This document shows positions 34,229-42,640 of a stretch of DNA of 64,000 nt, piece by piece; positions within the stretch are counted from its first letter, which is position 1, and each line of letters opens with the position of its first letter. The DNA comes from Halorussus aquaticus. Lineage in GTDB: Archaea > Halobacteriota > Halobacteria > Halobacteriales > Haladaptataceae. The translations under genes and the position numbers were made by a program. The DNA is taken from contig NZ_CP100401.1 in NCBI RefSeq assembly GCF_024218795.1, forward strand, positions 124,001-188,000, in the 5' to 3' direction. The notes below the pieces were generated by a model. That model was given only the letters and a program-made list of their open reading frames with translations. It had not been told where the DNA came from and made no database searches.

Positions 34229-36079
34229 GTGGGACGACGAACACTCAAAGCACTCGGCACCGCCGCGTTTACGCTACTCACGGTTCTGGGTCTGACAGCG
34301 GCGTCTTCGAGCGCTAAAGGATACGAAATTTCCATCTACGCCGCCTACCCGTCGTGGTTCTGGTGGGGACTCGTCGCCACGTTCGTTCTCGGAACCGTCG
34401 TCGTCCTCCACTCGAAGGACGTCGTCCACAGACGACGATACTTGGCGCTCGGCACCGGTATCATGCTGGTCGCCAACGCCTTCCTCCTCCTCATGCCGGT
34501 CGTACGGGGGTACGCCGTCTTCGGCGGCGGCGACATGTTCACCCATCTTGGGCGGGTCATCGAGATTCTCGAAACCGGCCACCTGAACGAGGGCAACTAC
34601 TACCCCGGAATCCATCTCCACGCGGTGATGCTGATGGAGGTCACGGGACTGGACTACTACACGATAAAGAACGTGCTGGCACCCGTCTTCTCGGTGGCGT
34701 ACTGGCTCGGAATCTTGGCGCTGGCGGTGCGCGTGACCGACAACTCGACCGCGTTCCACTACTTCGTCCCGTTCGCGCTCCTCCCGATTCTCAAGCGCTC
34801 TGAGGTGTACTTCGGGCCGAACGTGCTGAGTTTCAGCCTCTATCCGCTGCTGCTGTACGCGCTGTTCAGCGTCCGCCGCTCTCGCAATCGGTTCGTGACG
34901 CTGGTCGCGCTCGTCTTCTGTTACTTCATCTTCACCCATCCGGTCACGACGCTCATCGGTCTCGGGACTATCGCGCTGGTGGCGGCGTCGCGTCTCGTGA
35001 CCGCCCGACTACGGGGCCACCGACTCCCCATCAAGCGGTCGGTCACGGTCGTCACGATTCCCGTCGCCGTCGGCGTCGTCTTCGTCTCGTGGTACTACTC
35101 GTTCCTCAAGATTCTGACGATGACGGTGAGCATGCTCGGGTCGCTCGTCTTGGGTATCGGCACGTCCCAGTTGGGAGAGTACTCGAACGCGCTCCAGAAC
35201 GTGCCCCTCTCGCTCGCGGACCTCCTCGCCGTCGTCGTCTTCCGCAAGGGGACCGAGATACTGCTCACGGTCGGCACCGTGTTCGTCATCCTCTACCTCG
35301 CCTACCACGTCAAGTACCGCGACTTGGAACTGCGCTGGCAGTACCTGTTCTGGGTCGCCGGGTTCGGTCTCTTCTGCGCGCTGGCGGCCGCACTGCTCGT
35401 CAAACCCATCATGCTCACGTGGACGCGCGTCCTGAAGTTCGCCGAGTTCTTCGCCGTTCTCCTCGTCGCGACGGCGGCGTACGTCTACGCCGGTCGCTCT
35501 CGGCGGACGGTCGGCAGGCGCGACGTCGTCGTCGTGGGCGTCGTTCTCGTCTTCGTCACGCTCATCGTGTTCGGGACCTACAACTCGCCGCTCCAGCGAG
35601 AGACGAACAGTCACGTCCCCGAGACCCGAATCGAGGGGATGGAGTGGTACCTCGACAACCGGGACGCCGACCGGTTGGCCTTCGGGTTCAACTACCGATA
35701 CGAACACGCGTTCGAGGGCGTCAGTCCGAATCCGCGAGCGTACGCCGAGCGGCCGATACCCGCCCACTTCGGCTACGACGAGAACGCGACGTTCGCCACG
35801 CGCAACCGGGTCGGGAGCTACCTGCTCGTGACCCAGCGTCTGGAGGAGTACTATCCGGCACTCCACCCGGAGTATCCCGAATACTGGCAGTTCACGCCGC
35901 GGGACTTCCGGCGACTCGACCGCGACGAGCGTCTCGGCAAGATATACGCCAACGGCGGACTCCGAATCTATCTGGCGAGTTCGGAACCGCCCGGGAGGCC
36001 CGGCGGCCAGAACGCGACGGCGGCACCCGCGACGCGCGTCGGCCCTATCCGAGGTGGACCTCGATGGAGTGGAGGATGA
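34229..36079 (+). CDS. Multi-span membrane protein, GT-C or polymerase-like
   Basis: A 616-residue membrane protein with a dozen or more hydrophobic segments, starting with LGTAAFTLLTVLGLTAA and WFWWGLVATFVLGTVVVL. The first loop contains GGGDMFTHLGRVIEILETGHLNEGNYYPGIHLHAV, where the Asp/His residues and the DxxxH-like placement are reminiscent of GT-C glycosyltransferases using lipid-phosphate donors. A soluble C-terminal region of about 150 residues follows the last helices (from HVPETRIEGMEWYLDN). It could be a Wzy-like polymerase or a lipid-sugar-dependent transferase; no family is certain. Start is a GTG. Its end overlaps the facing GT2 gene by 35 bases. Confidence 0.75.
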   Translation: MGRRTLKALGTAAFTLLTVLGLTAASSSAKGYEISIYAAYPSWFWWGLVATFVLGTVVVLHSKDVVHRRRYLALGTGIMLVANAFLLLMPVVRGYAVFGGGDMFTHLGRVIEILETGHLNEGNYYPGIHLHAVMLMEVTGLDYYTIKNVLAPVFSVAYWLGILALAVRVTDNSTAFHYFVPFALLPILKRSEVYFGPNVLSFSLYPLLLYALFSVRRSRNRFVTLVALVFCYFIFTHPVTTLIGLGTIALVAASRLVTARLRGHRLPIKRSVTVVTIPVAVGVVFVSWYYSFLKILTMTVSMLGSLVLGIGTSQLGEYSNALQNVPLSLADLLAVVVFRKGTEILLTVGTVFVILYLAYHVKYRDLELRWQYLFWVAGFGLFCALAAALLVKPIMLTWTRVLKFAEFFAVLLVATAAYVYAGRSRRTVGRRDVVVVGVVLVFVTLIVFGTYNSPLQRETNSHVPETRIEGMEWYLDNRDADRLAFGFNYRYEHAFEGVSPNPRAYAERPIPAHFGYDENATFATRNRVGSYLLVTQRLEEYYPALHPEYPEYWQFTPRDFRRLDRDERLGKIYANGGLRIYLASSEPPGRPGGQNATAAPATRVGPIRGGPRWSGG

Positions 36080-37346
36080 CGGCCGAGAAGCAGGCGAGTC
36101 CGCCCGAGAGGATGAAGAACAACGACGCGATGGCCAGTCCGACCGGGAAGTCGCCGGTGTGGAACAGGTTGGTGAGCGCCCAGTAACCCAGTCCGAACCC
36201 GACGGTGGCCGTCAGGAACCCGGGGACGCCGATGAGCATGATGGGTCGCTCCTGTTCGATGAGCGTGAGGATGTTCCTGATGAGGACGACGCCGTGCGAG
36301 AGGGGATGCTGACTGTTCGAGTTCTCCGCGTCGTACGTGATTCGAGTGCCGACCTCCTCGATGGCGTAGTTCTGGTTGAGCGCGTGGTGGATGATGTCCG
36401 TGCTGGCGCTCATCTGGGTTCCGATGGCGTCGTCGCGGGCGATGCTCCGAATCGCCTCGGCGTCGTACGCACGGAACCCGCTCTGGGTGTCGCGTATCCA
36501 CGACCCGTGCCCGATGGTCCCGAGACCGACGTTGGTCAGCGTGTTGATGACGAAGAGTCCGAACCGGCGGTAGAGCGGTACGTCGCTGTCGCCCTCGAAC
36601 CGACTCCCGATGACGATTTCCGCGCCGCTCTCGCGCTGGGTCTCGACCAGATTCGGGACGTCAGCGGGGTCGTGTTGCCCGTCGCCGTCGAGTATCACCA
36701 GATGCTCGACGCCGAGGCGGTCGGCCTCCTCGAACGCGGTCTTGAGCGCGCCGCCGTACCCCTGATTGCGCCGGTGCTTGACGACGGTCGCGCCCGCCTT
36801 CTCGGCGCGCTCGGCGGTGTCGTCGTCGCTGCCGTCGTCCACGACGACGATGCGGTCGGCGAACTGTGCGGTCTCTGAGACGACCTCGCCGATGGTCTCG
36901 GCCTCGTTGTACGCGGGGATGGCGACCAACACCTCGGTCTGGTCCGCGCGTTCCTCGAAGGCTCCGGCCCCGATTGCGGCCTCCACGAGGTACTCCTCGG
37001 AGGTCTCGAAGTCGTCGATGGTCCGGGAGTAGTCGATGGGTTCGGACGGCGTGTCGTGCCATATCAGTCCGCTGAAACCGTACGTCTTCGCCACCCTCAC
37101 GAGCGTCGATTGGGTCTCGTCCGACGAGTCGGTCGTGTCGAGGACGAGCGCCCCGGCCTCGTCGGCGATCTGGATGGACTCGCGAGTCGCGCTCCCGTCG
37201 TGACTGACCAAGACCGGGTGGTCGCGTATCTTCGCCCGCAGGGTCGTGCGGGCGATGTCCCCCGGCGTCGCTTCCGTGGCGTCGATGGCCACGGTCGGTC
37301 GCTGCGTCTCCGCGACCGACACTGGTTGGTCCTCTAAGTCCCTCAT
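36045..37346 (-). CDS. DPM1-like glycosyltransferase family 2 with extra N-terminal domain
   Basis: A 433-residue protein. Residues about 138-350 are a GT2 domain of dolichol-phosphate sugar synthase type: VLVAIPAYNEAETIGEVV, VVDDGSDDDT, the DxD-bearing LVILDGDGQHDPAD, IGSRF, and DTQSGFRAYDAEA. Two C-terminal helices (GVPGFLTATVGFGLGYWALTNLF and FPVGLAIASLFFILSGGLACF) anchor it to the membrane. Residues 1-135 form an additional alpha/beta domain (AGALVLDTTDSSDETQ, AKTYGFSGLIWHD) that I cannot assign. It probably charges a dolichyl phosphate with a sugar for use by a membrane transferase such as the convergent neighbour. Confidence 0.87.
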   Translation of the reverse strand: MRDLEDQPVSVAETQRPTVAIDATEATPGDIARTTLRAKIRDHPVLVSHDGSATRESIQIADEAGALVLDTTDSSDETQSTLVRVAKTYGFSGLIWHDTPSEPIDYSRTIDDFETSEEYLVEAAIGAGAFEERADQTEVLVAIPAYNEAETIGEVVSETAQFADRIVVVDDGSDDDTAERAEKAGATVVKHRRNQGYGGALKTAFEEADRLGVEHLVILDGDGQHDPADVPNLVETQRESGAEIVIGSRFEGDSDVPLYRRFGLFVINTLTNVGLGTIGHGSWIRDTQSGFRAYDAEAIRSIARDDAIGTQMSASTDIIHHALNQNYAIEEVGTRITYDAENSNSQHPLSHGVVLIRNILTLIEQERPIMLIGVPGFLTATVGFGLGYWALTNLFHTGDFPVGLAIASLFFILSGGLACFSAVILHSIEVHLG

Positions 37347-37959
37347 ACGTGTCGTTTTCCCCCGCTAGACTCCTGGGCGTCTACCAGCATGAGATACTTA
37401 GTTACGTGTCTCGTAGAACGGGCGTTTCAGACGGTAACGTTCCAGAAATCCCGACTTTTTCGACGCAACGTCGGTTACCGTCGCGTGGAGCGTCGGTATC
37501 CGACCGTTGAACGCCCGTTCGACGCCGCGGTCGCCACGACGGAAACCGCCCGACTGAACGGCGAATCGGAGCGTAACGAACCGTTTTCGCTGCGCCACTA
37601 GTTGTCAAACGAAGCCTAGCGTCGCAGTTCCCGACGACGACTGGTTCGGACCACTCTGTGAACGCGCGAGGTCGAGGCGACGGTCACCCTGTTCTGGGTC
37701 GTCTGGCGCTCCGGCCCCGGTCGAGAGCCAGCGCACCGAGAAACGCGGCGAGCGGACGGCCGAGCCTAAACGGACGAATCGCTCGCCTCGCTCTCGAACC
37801 GTCCCGGCAATTTATTAGTCGCTCGCTGGTAGCGAGGCCGAGACGGAGGACTCGGTGTACGGACTCGCGCACGCTCCGGCAGATTCGCGCGAATCACGGT
37901 CGCGGCGTCTTTACAACGTCACTGACCCGAGTCCGGGAAACTCACTGGGGGTACTTCGG
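37347..37959. other. Divergent intergenic region, 613 bases, with structured segment
   Basis: The largest gap in the window lies between the divergent GT2 and sialyltransferase-like starts. It holds the nested inverted repeats at 37416-37520, a TATA-like ATACTTAGTTA (37394-37404), and a second, better TATA-like ATTTATTAG at 37810-37818, which implies a leader of over 100 bases for the gene at 37960. Three CTAG tetramers, usually rare in haloarchaeal DNA, occur at 37365, 37598 and 37616. The open frames here are basic and not credible genes. Confidence 0.55.
37416..37520. ncRNA. Candidate structured RNA or cruciform (three-way junction)
   Basis: Four nested, mutually compatible stems: GAACGGGCGTT (37416-37426) with AACGCCCGTTC (37510-37520), 11 bp; GACGGTAAC (37430-37438) with GTTACCGTC (37474-37482), 9 bp; CGACG-CAA-CGTCG at 37461-37473; and GTCGG-TAT-CCGAC at 37492-37504. 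They fold as a three-way junction on either strand. A TATA-like sequence 12-22 bases upstream on the plus strand would start a transcript at the outer stem. No known RNA family is recognised, so this is a candidate only. Confidence 0.35.
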
Positions 37960-39051
37960 ATGACATCGTTGTACATCGCACACACGCCGTATCACGTCAT
38001 CTTAGCGAGCGCGCTCGCTTCGGACCGCGACGAATCGGGGGGCGACCAGCACCTGCTCGGGATTCTGGACTCGGACATGGAACCGCTGTTGGAGTCGATA
38101 CGAGGAGCGCGCGACAACCCGTTCGACGAGGTCCGGACGCTGGCGGGGGCGGCCACCTTCGCGTCGAGAATCGCCCACACCTCCCGATTGACGCAGTTCC
38201 GAGCGCGGTACAACTGCTTCGTGGTCCGGCGGTACGTCGCCGACAACCGCACGAACGAGGTGTACTCGTTCAACGACCAGCGTCCCGAGGACCAAGCGGC
38301 GTTCGACGCGGTCACCCGGGACGATTCACTGCGCGAGGTCCGGCGGGTCTACGTCGAGGACGGAACGAGCGCGTACACCTACATGGGTCGGGAGTGGAGT
38401 TGGTTCGAGACGGTGAAGATGAAGCTGTTCTACGGCCGCTGGCGGACGCAGGTCGAGGAACACGGCTCTTCGAGGTGGGTGGACGAGGTCTACGGTTCGT
38501 TCCCCGACCACGTTCGCCCCGACCTCAGAACCCGTCCGGTCTCCGCGCTCCCGCGCGAGGCGGTGCTGTCGCTCGGCGACCGCTCGTGGTTCCGGCGATA
38601 CTTGGAAGTGTGCGAGGTCGCCGACCGACTCGACGAACTCGACGGTGTCGTCTTCGTCGCGCTCTCTGAGGACGTGGACTTCGACGGCGAGTACGTCGAG
38701 ACCATCGAGACCGTAATCCGGCGGTTCGCCGACCGCGGTGAGCGTATCGGCGTCAAGTACCACCCGCGAGAGTCGACGGAGTTTCTGAACCTCGACGGGA
38801 GTTCTGCGGTGGTCCTGCCGCGGGGCATCCCGGCGGAGGTCATCTTCGTCGCCAACCCCGACGGTATCCGGTTCGTCCTCGGGAACGTCTCCACGTCGCT
38901 GCTGACGGCGCGATGGTTGTGCGAGGACGTGACGGTCCTCTCGCTGGCGCGGGTGTTCAACAGCGACTTCGAACACCTACTCACGGTCTTCGAATCGCTG
39001 GGGATACGCGTCACTGATACCCTCTCGGAAGTCGCAGCGCCGCCGCGGTGA
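37960..39051 (+). CDS. Sialyl/polysialyltransferase-like glycosyltransferase
   Basis: A 363-residue GT-B-like protein. It starts with SLYIAHTPYHVILASALA, typical of GT52 and polysialyltransferase relatives. The three short motifs shared by bacterial GT-B sialyltransferases are present in order: D/E-D/E-G as Glu133-Asp134-Gly135 (VYVEDGTSAYTY), HP as His268-Pro269 (VKYHPRE), and a Ser/Thr motif at 311-313 (GNVSTSLL). The genes that follow make a nonulosonic acid, which supplies the matching donor type (CMP-sugar). Transfer of a sialic-acid-like sugar to the surface glycan is therefore the best reading. The ATG at 37960 is preferred to a GTG at 37855 whose extension is basic. Confidence 0.75.
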   Translation: MTSLYIAHTPYHVILASALASDRDESGGDQHLLGILDSDMEPLLESIRGARDNPFDEVRTLAGAATFASRIAHTSRLTQFRARYNCFVVRRYVADNRTNEVYSFNDQRPEDQAAFDAVTRDDSLREVRRVYVEDGTSAYTYMGREWSWFETVKMKLFYGRWRTQVEEHGSSRWVDEVYGSFPDHVRPDLRTRPVSALPREAVLSLGDRSWFRRYLEVCEVADRLDELDGVVFVALSEDVDFDGEYVETIETVIRRFADRGERIGVKYHPRESTEFLNLDGSSAVVLPRGIPAEVIFVANPDGIRFVLGNVSTSLLTARWLCEDVTVLSLARVFNSDFEHLLTVFESLGIRVTDTLSEVAAPPR

Positions 39052-39131
39052 GTGTTCGGACTGAAACCGCACCAACCCCGCCGAACCCGGCGGGCGACGG
39101 ATTTTTACTCGGGTTCGTAGTTTGTCACGCC

Positions 39132-40514
39132 ATGGGTGACGGGGAGCGGGAGCTGTCGAGACTCGAATCGCGTTTCGAAGCGCTCTGGCCGATTCCGCGC
39201 AGCATCACCGGACCCGGGTTCCGGGAGAGTCTGGAGATTCTTCGGAAGGACGTTCCGCTCGACGTGGAGGGAGTCCCGTCCGGGACGGAGGTCTTCGACT
39301 GGGAGATACCCCCGGAGTGGCGGATTCGCGAGGCGCGGTTGACCGGCCCGGACGGCGACGTGTACGCCGACTTCGACGAGACGAACCTCGCGGTAGTGAA
39401 CTACTCGGAATCGGTGGACGAGCGCCGCACGTTGGACGAACTCGACCCGCACCTCCACACGTTGCCGCGACTCCCGGACACCACCCCGTACGTGACGAGT
39501 TACTACGAACGCGACTGGGGATTCTGTCTCCCTCACGAGACGTACGAGTCGCTGCCGGAGGGCGAGTACCACGCCTACATCGACAGCGAGTTCGTGGACG
39601 GCGAACTGAACTACGGCCACGCGGTTCTGGAAGGCGAGAGCGACAGGGAAGTCCTCCTCAGCACGTACCTGTGTCACCCGTCGCTCGCAAACAACGAACT
39701 GAGCGGACCGCTCGTCCTCACGTCGCTCTACAGGCGGCTCCGAGACTGGGACCGCCGCAAGTTCACTTACCGGTTCGTCGTCGTCCCGGAGACAATCGGG
39801 TCGCTGGCGTACCTCTCGCGGTACGGCGCGCACTTGCGGGAGAATGTGGTGGGCGGTCTCGTCCTGACCTGCCTCGGCGGACCGAACGACACCCTCTCGT
39901 ACAAACGGACGCGCCGCGGGAACGCCCTCCTCGACGAGGTCGTCCGACACCTCGACGAGTACACCGACGCCGAGTTCCGGTTCCGGCCGTTCGACGCGAC
40001 CGGGTCCGACGAGCGCCAGTACTGTTCGCCGGGGTTCGACCTCCCGGTCGGCCAGTTCGCCCGGACCGTCTACGACGAGTACGAGGGGTATCACAACTCC
40101 CGGGACACCAAGTCGTTCATGGGCATTGCCCCGCTCGTCGAGAGCGCCGAGACCATCGAACGCGTCCTCCGCAACTTCGAGCGGGGCGGCTACTACCTCA
40201 ACCAGAACCCCTACGGAGAGCCGATGATGAGCAAGCGAGACCTCTACCCGACCGTGAACGACCCCGCCGAGGGCGACGGGGTCGGACCCGACGGGTACGC
40301 AGACGGCGACCGCGACCTCGTGACCGACATGATGCGACTCCTCAACTACAGCGACGGGAGCCACTCGGTCGTCGAGATAGCCGAGCAGTACGACGCGTCC
40401 GTGGAGACGCTCGCCGGTCCCATCGACCGACTGCGAGAGGTCGGACTGCTGGAACCCGCCGACTACACGCCCGACCACTCCGACCGCTTCGAGTTACCGG
40501 CGGAGGAGTTCTGA
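39132..40514 (+). CDS. DUF4910/DUF2172 aminopeptidase-like protein
   Basis: A 460-residue protein of the aminopeptidase-like DUF4910 family. Conserved features are LSTYLCHPSLANNELSGP (zinc-site block of M28-like peptidases), VVVPETIGSLAYL, DERQYCSPGFDLPVG and YEGYHNSRDTKSFM; a winged-helix-like segment forms the end (VVEIAEQYDASVETLAGPIDRL). The family is frequent in bacterial O-antigen and capsule loci beside nonulosonate genes, but its reaction is unknown; deacylation or amide hydrolysis of a sugar is a possibility. ATG at 39132, just after a gap of 80 bases. The next gene starts two bases after its stop. Confidence 0.85.
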   Translation: MGDGERELSRLESRFEALWPIPRSITGPGFRESLEILRKDVPLDVEGVPSGTEVFDWEIPPEWRIREARLTGPDGDVYADFDETNLAVVNYSESVDERRTLDELDPHLHTLPRLPDTTPYVTSYYERDWGFCLPHETYESLPEGEYHAYIDSEFVDGELNYGHAVLEGESDREVLLSTYLCHPSLANNELSGPLVLTSLYRRLRDWDRRKFTYRFVVVPETIGSLAYLSRYGAHLRENVVGGLVLTCLGGPNDTLSYKRTRRGNALLDEVVRHLDEYTDAEFRFRPFDATGSDERQYCSPGFDLPVGQFARTVYDEYEGYHNSRDTKSFMGIAPLVESAETIERVLRNFERGGYYLNQNPYGEPMMSKRDLYPTVNDPAEGDGVGPDGYADGDRDLVTDMMRLLNYSDGSHSVVEIAEQYDASVETLAGPIDRLREVGLLEPADYTPDHSDRFELPAEEF

Positions 40515-40516
40515 CG

Positions 40517-41536
40517 GTGCATCTCGTCATCCGCGCGGACGGCGGCCCGAACATCGGGTACGGACACCTGATTCGGACCGGCGCGCTCGCCGACCGTCTC
40601 CTCTCTCGGGGCCACGCGGTCACGTACGCCACGACCACGCCCGAGTCCGTCCGGAGCGTCTGTCCCGACGCCGTCGAAATCGCCGACCTCCCGGCGCGCG
40701 GCGACCCCGCTCCGTTCGTCGATTGGCTCGGTTCCGCGACCCCGGACGTGGCCTTCACCGACGCTTATCCGGTGGACACGGCGTATCAGCGCCGGGTCAG
40801 AGAGGCGGTCCCGCTGGTCGTCAATCAGGACGACGACCGACACGCCGTCTGTGCGGACGTGTTCGTGAACGGGAACCTCGACGCCGCCGGACGCGAGTAC
40901 GCGTTCGTCGGTTCGGCCCCCGACCTGCGTCTCGGGACCGACTACGTCCTGCTCCGGAGCGAGATTACGGAACGCGCCCGCCGCGAACCCCCGTGGCGTG
41001 AGACCCCCGAGCGCGCCGTCGTCACGATGGGCGGGAGCGACACGGCCGAGTTGACGCCGATGGTCGTCCGCGCGTTCGACGGACTCGACCTCCGCGTGGA
41101 CGCCATCGTCGGACCGGGCTTCTCCGAGAGCCAAGCGGTGGCGGTCGAGAACGCCGCCGCCGACGTGTCGGCCGACGTGACGGTCCGCCGAGACCCCGAC
41201 GACCTGGCGGACCGACTGTTCCGGGCGGACTTCGCGGTGAGTACGGCGAGTAGCACCACGTACGAACTGCTCGCACTGGGGACGCCCATCGTCTGCGCGC
41301 CCGTCGCGGACAATCAGGAGTCGATAGCGGACGAACTCGACCGGCGGGACGCCGCGACGGTCCTCGGACGCGGTGCCGACGGGGAACGCTTCGCTCGGGC
41401 GATAGACGAGTACGCGTCGAGTTCGGACCTCCGGCGAGAACGGCGCGAGCGCGGCCGCGAACTCGTGGACGGCCGCGGGTCCGAACGCGTCTGTCGCGAA
41501 GTCCTCTCGCTCGCGGACGGTGTGTCGGACGTCTGA
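40517..41536 (+). CDS. pseG: PseG-like UDP-sugar hydrolase
   Basis: A 339-residue GT-B-fold hydrolase like PseG/SpsG, which removes UDP from a 2,4-diacetamido-2,4,6-trideoxyhexose before condensation. The N-terminal IRADGGPNIGYGHLIRTGAL contains the catalytic His17 region, with Gly-Tyr-Gly-His. AVVTMGGSDTAELT and STASSTTYELLALGTPIV are the other conserved blocks (donor loop and nucleotide site). A GTG start at 40517 follows the upstream stop by two bases, so it is translated in one operon with the aminopeptidase-like gene. It faces neuB, nine bases apart. Confidence 0.88.
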   Translation: MHLVIRADGGPNIGYGHLIRTGALADRLLSRGHAVTYATTTPESVRSVCPDAVEIADLPARGDPAPFVDWLGSATPDVAFTDAYPVDTAYQRRVREAVPLVVNQDDDRHAVCADVFVNGNLDAAGREYAFVGSAPDLRLGTDYVLLRSEITERARREPPWRETPERAVVTMGGSDTAELTPMVVRAFDGLDLRVDAIVGPGFSESQAVAVENAAADVSADVTVRRDPDDLADRLFRADFAVSTASSTTYELLALGTPIVCAPVADNQESIADELDRRDAATVLGRGADGERFARAIDEYASSSDLRRERRERGRELVDGRGSERVCREVLSLADGVSDV

Positions 41537-41545
41537 GGTGGACTA

Positions 41546-42595
41546 CTACTCGTTCACGTCGTCCCACTGGATACCGTCGCCCTTCGAGATGTCACGGGCC
41601 GCAGTGCGTCCCACGATGTCGTCGTAGTGCTTCGGTTCGACGCCCGCCTCTCGTTCGCCGGGGCGAAGCACCTTCACGGCGTCCGAGGTGATGGTCTCGT
41701 CGGCGGCGATGTCCCGCGTCGCGTGGACGGCGCGCCGGGCCTTCTCGTGGAGTTCGCGTTCGACCGCTAACACGGTCTTCTCTCCCGACCCGAGCGCCAA
41801 CTCCGTGTCGCGAATCGCCGTCACCATCTCGCCGAGTTCGTCGGGTTCGAGCGCGAACTCGTGGTCCGGCCCTTCCATCGTCTTGTCGAGCGTGACGTGT
41901 TTCTCGACGACGCTCGCACCGAGCGCGACGGCAGCGGACGGCGCGACCACGGGGTCGAGCGTGTGGTCGGAGAGACCGGTCGGAACGTCGAACTCCCGGG
42001 CGAGCGTCTCGACCACCCCGACGTTGGCCTCGTGAATCGGCGTGGGGTAGGAGGCGACGCACTGGAGGAGCGCGAGGTCGGTCACGCCCGCGTCCCGCAG
42101 GACCTCCACCGACTCGCGCACCTCCTCCAGTTCGTGCGCCCCGGTGGACAGGATGATCGGCTTGTCGGTGTCGGCGAGGTGGCGGAGGAACGGGTGGTGG
42201 CTGCTCGTGTAACTGGCCACCTTCCACGCGGGCACGTACTCCGCGAGTTCCGCCGCGGACCGCTCGTCGAAGGGCGTGGACAGGAACTGGACCCCGCGCT
42301 CCCGGCAGTAGTCGTGGAGTTCGGGAATCCACTCGTAGGGCATCTCCATCGCTTCGACGATGTCGTAGATGGAGTCGTCGTCGTTCAGATACTCGACCTC
42401 CCCACTGTCCTCGACGTAGAGGTCCTCAGCCCGGAACGTCTGGAACTTCACGGCGTCGGCCCCGGCGTCGGCGGCGACGTCTATCAACTCCTCGGCGGTG
42501 TCGAGGTCCCCGTTGTGGTTCGACCCCGCTTCCGCGATTACGTACGTCGGCGCGCCCGGCCCGATGGGCCGCCCCCCGATGCTGAACCCGTCCAT
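41546..42595 (-). CDS. neuB: NeuB-family nonulosonic acid synthase
   Basis: A 349-residue synthase that condenses phosphoenolpyruvate with a hexosamine to form a nine-carbon acid (sialic, legionaminic or pseudaminic type). YVIAEAGSNHNGDLDTA opens the TIM barrel, AVKFQTF carries the PEP-binding Lys, STPFDERSA, ILSTGAHELEEV, CVASYPTPIHEANV and GLSDHTLDPVVA are further landmarks, and EKHVTLDKTMEGPDHEFALEP holds metal-binding His. The last 60 residues form the antifreeze-like SAF domain. Which sugar is used cannot be told here. It leads a minus-strand run whose next members are the aminotransferase and the SDR gene upstream. Confidence 0.93.
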   Translation of the reverse strand: MDGFSIGGRPIGPGAPTYVIAEAGSNHNGDLDTAEELIDVAADAGADAVKFQTFRAEDLYVEDSGEVEYLNDDDSIYDIVEAMEMPYEWIPELHDYCRERGVQFLSTPFDERSAAELAEYVPAWKVASYTSSHHPFLRHLADTDKPIILSTGAHELEEVRESVEVLRDAGVTDLALLQCVASYPTPIHEANVGVVETLAREFDVPTGLSDHTLDPVVAPSAAVALGASVVEKHVTLDKTMEGPDHEFALEPDELGEMVTAIRDTELALGSGEKTVLAVERELHEKARRAVHATRDIAADETITSDAVKVLRPGEREAGVEPKHYDDIVGRTAARDISKGDGIQWDDVNE

Positions 42596-42640
42596 AGGTC
42601 ACGTACCGACGGCGCGGCGGTTAAAACTAGCCGCCGACAC

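Noticed and set aside
37389-37601. A 70-codon frame in the 613-base gap
   Set aside because: The product is strongly basic, unlike haloarchaeal proteins, and the DNA there is better described by nested inverted repeats.
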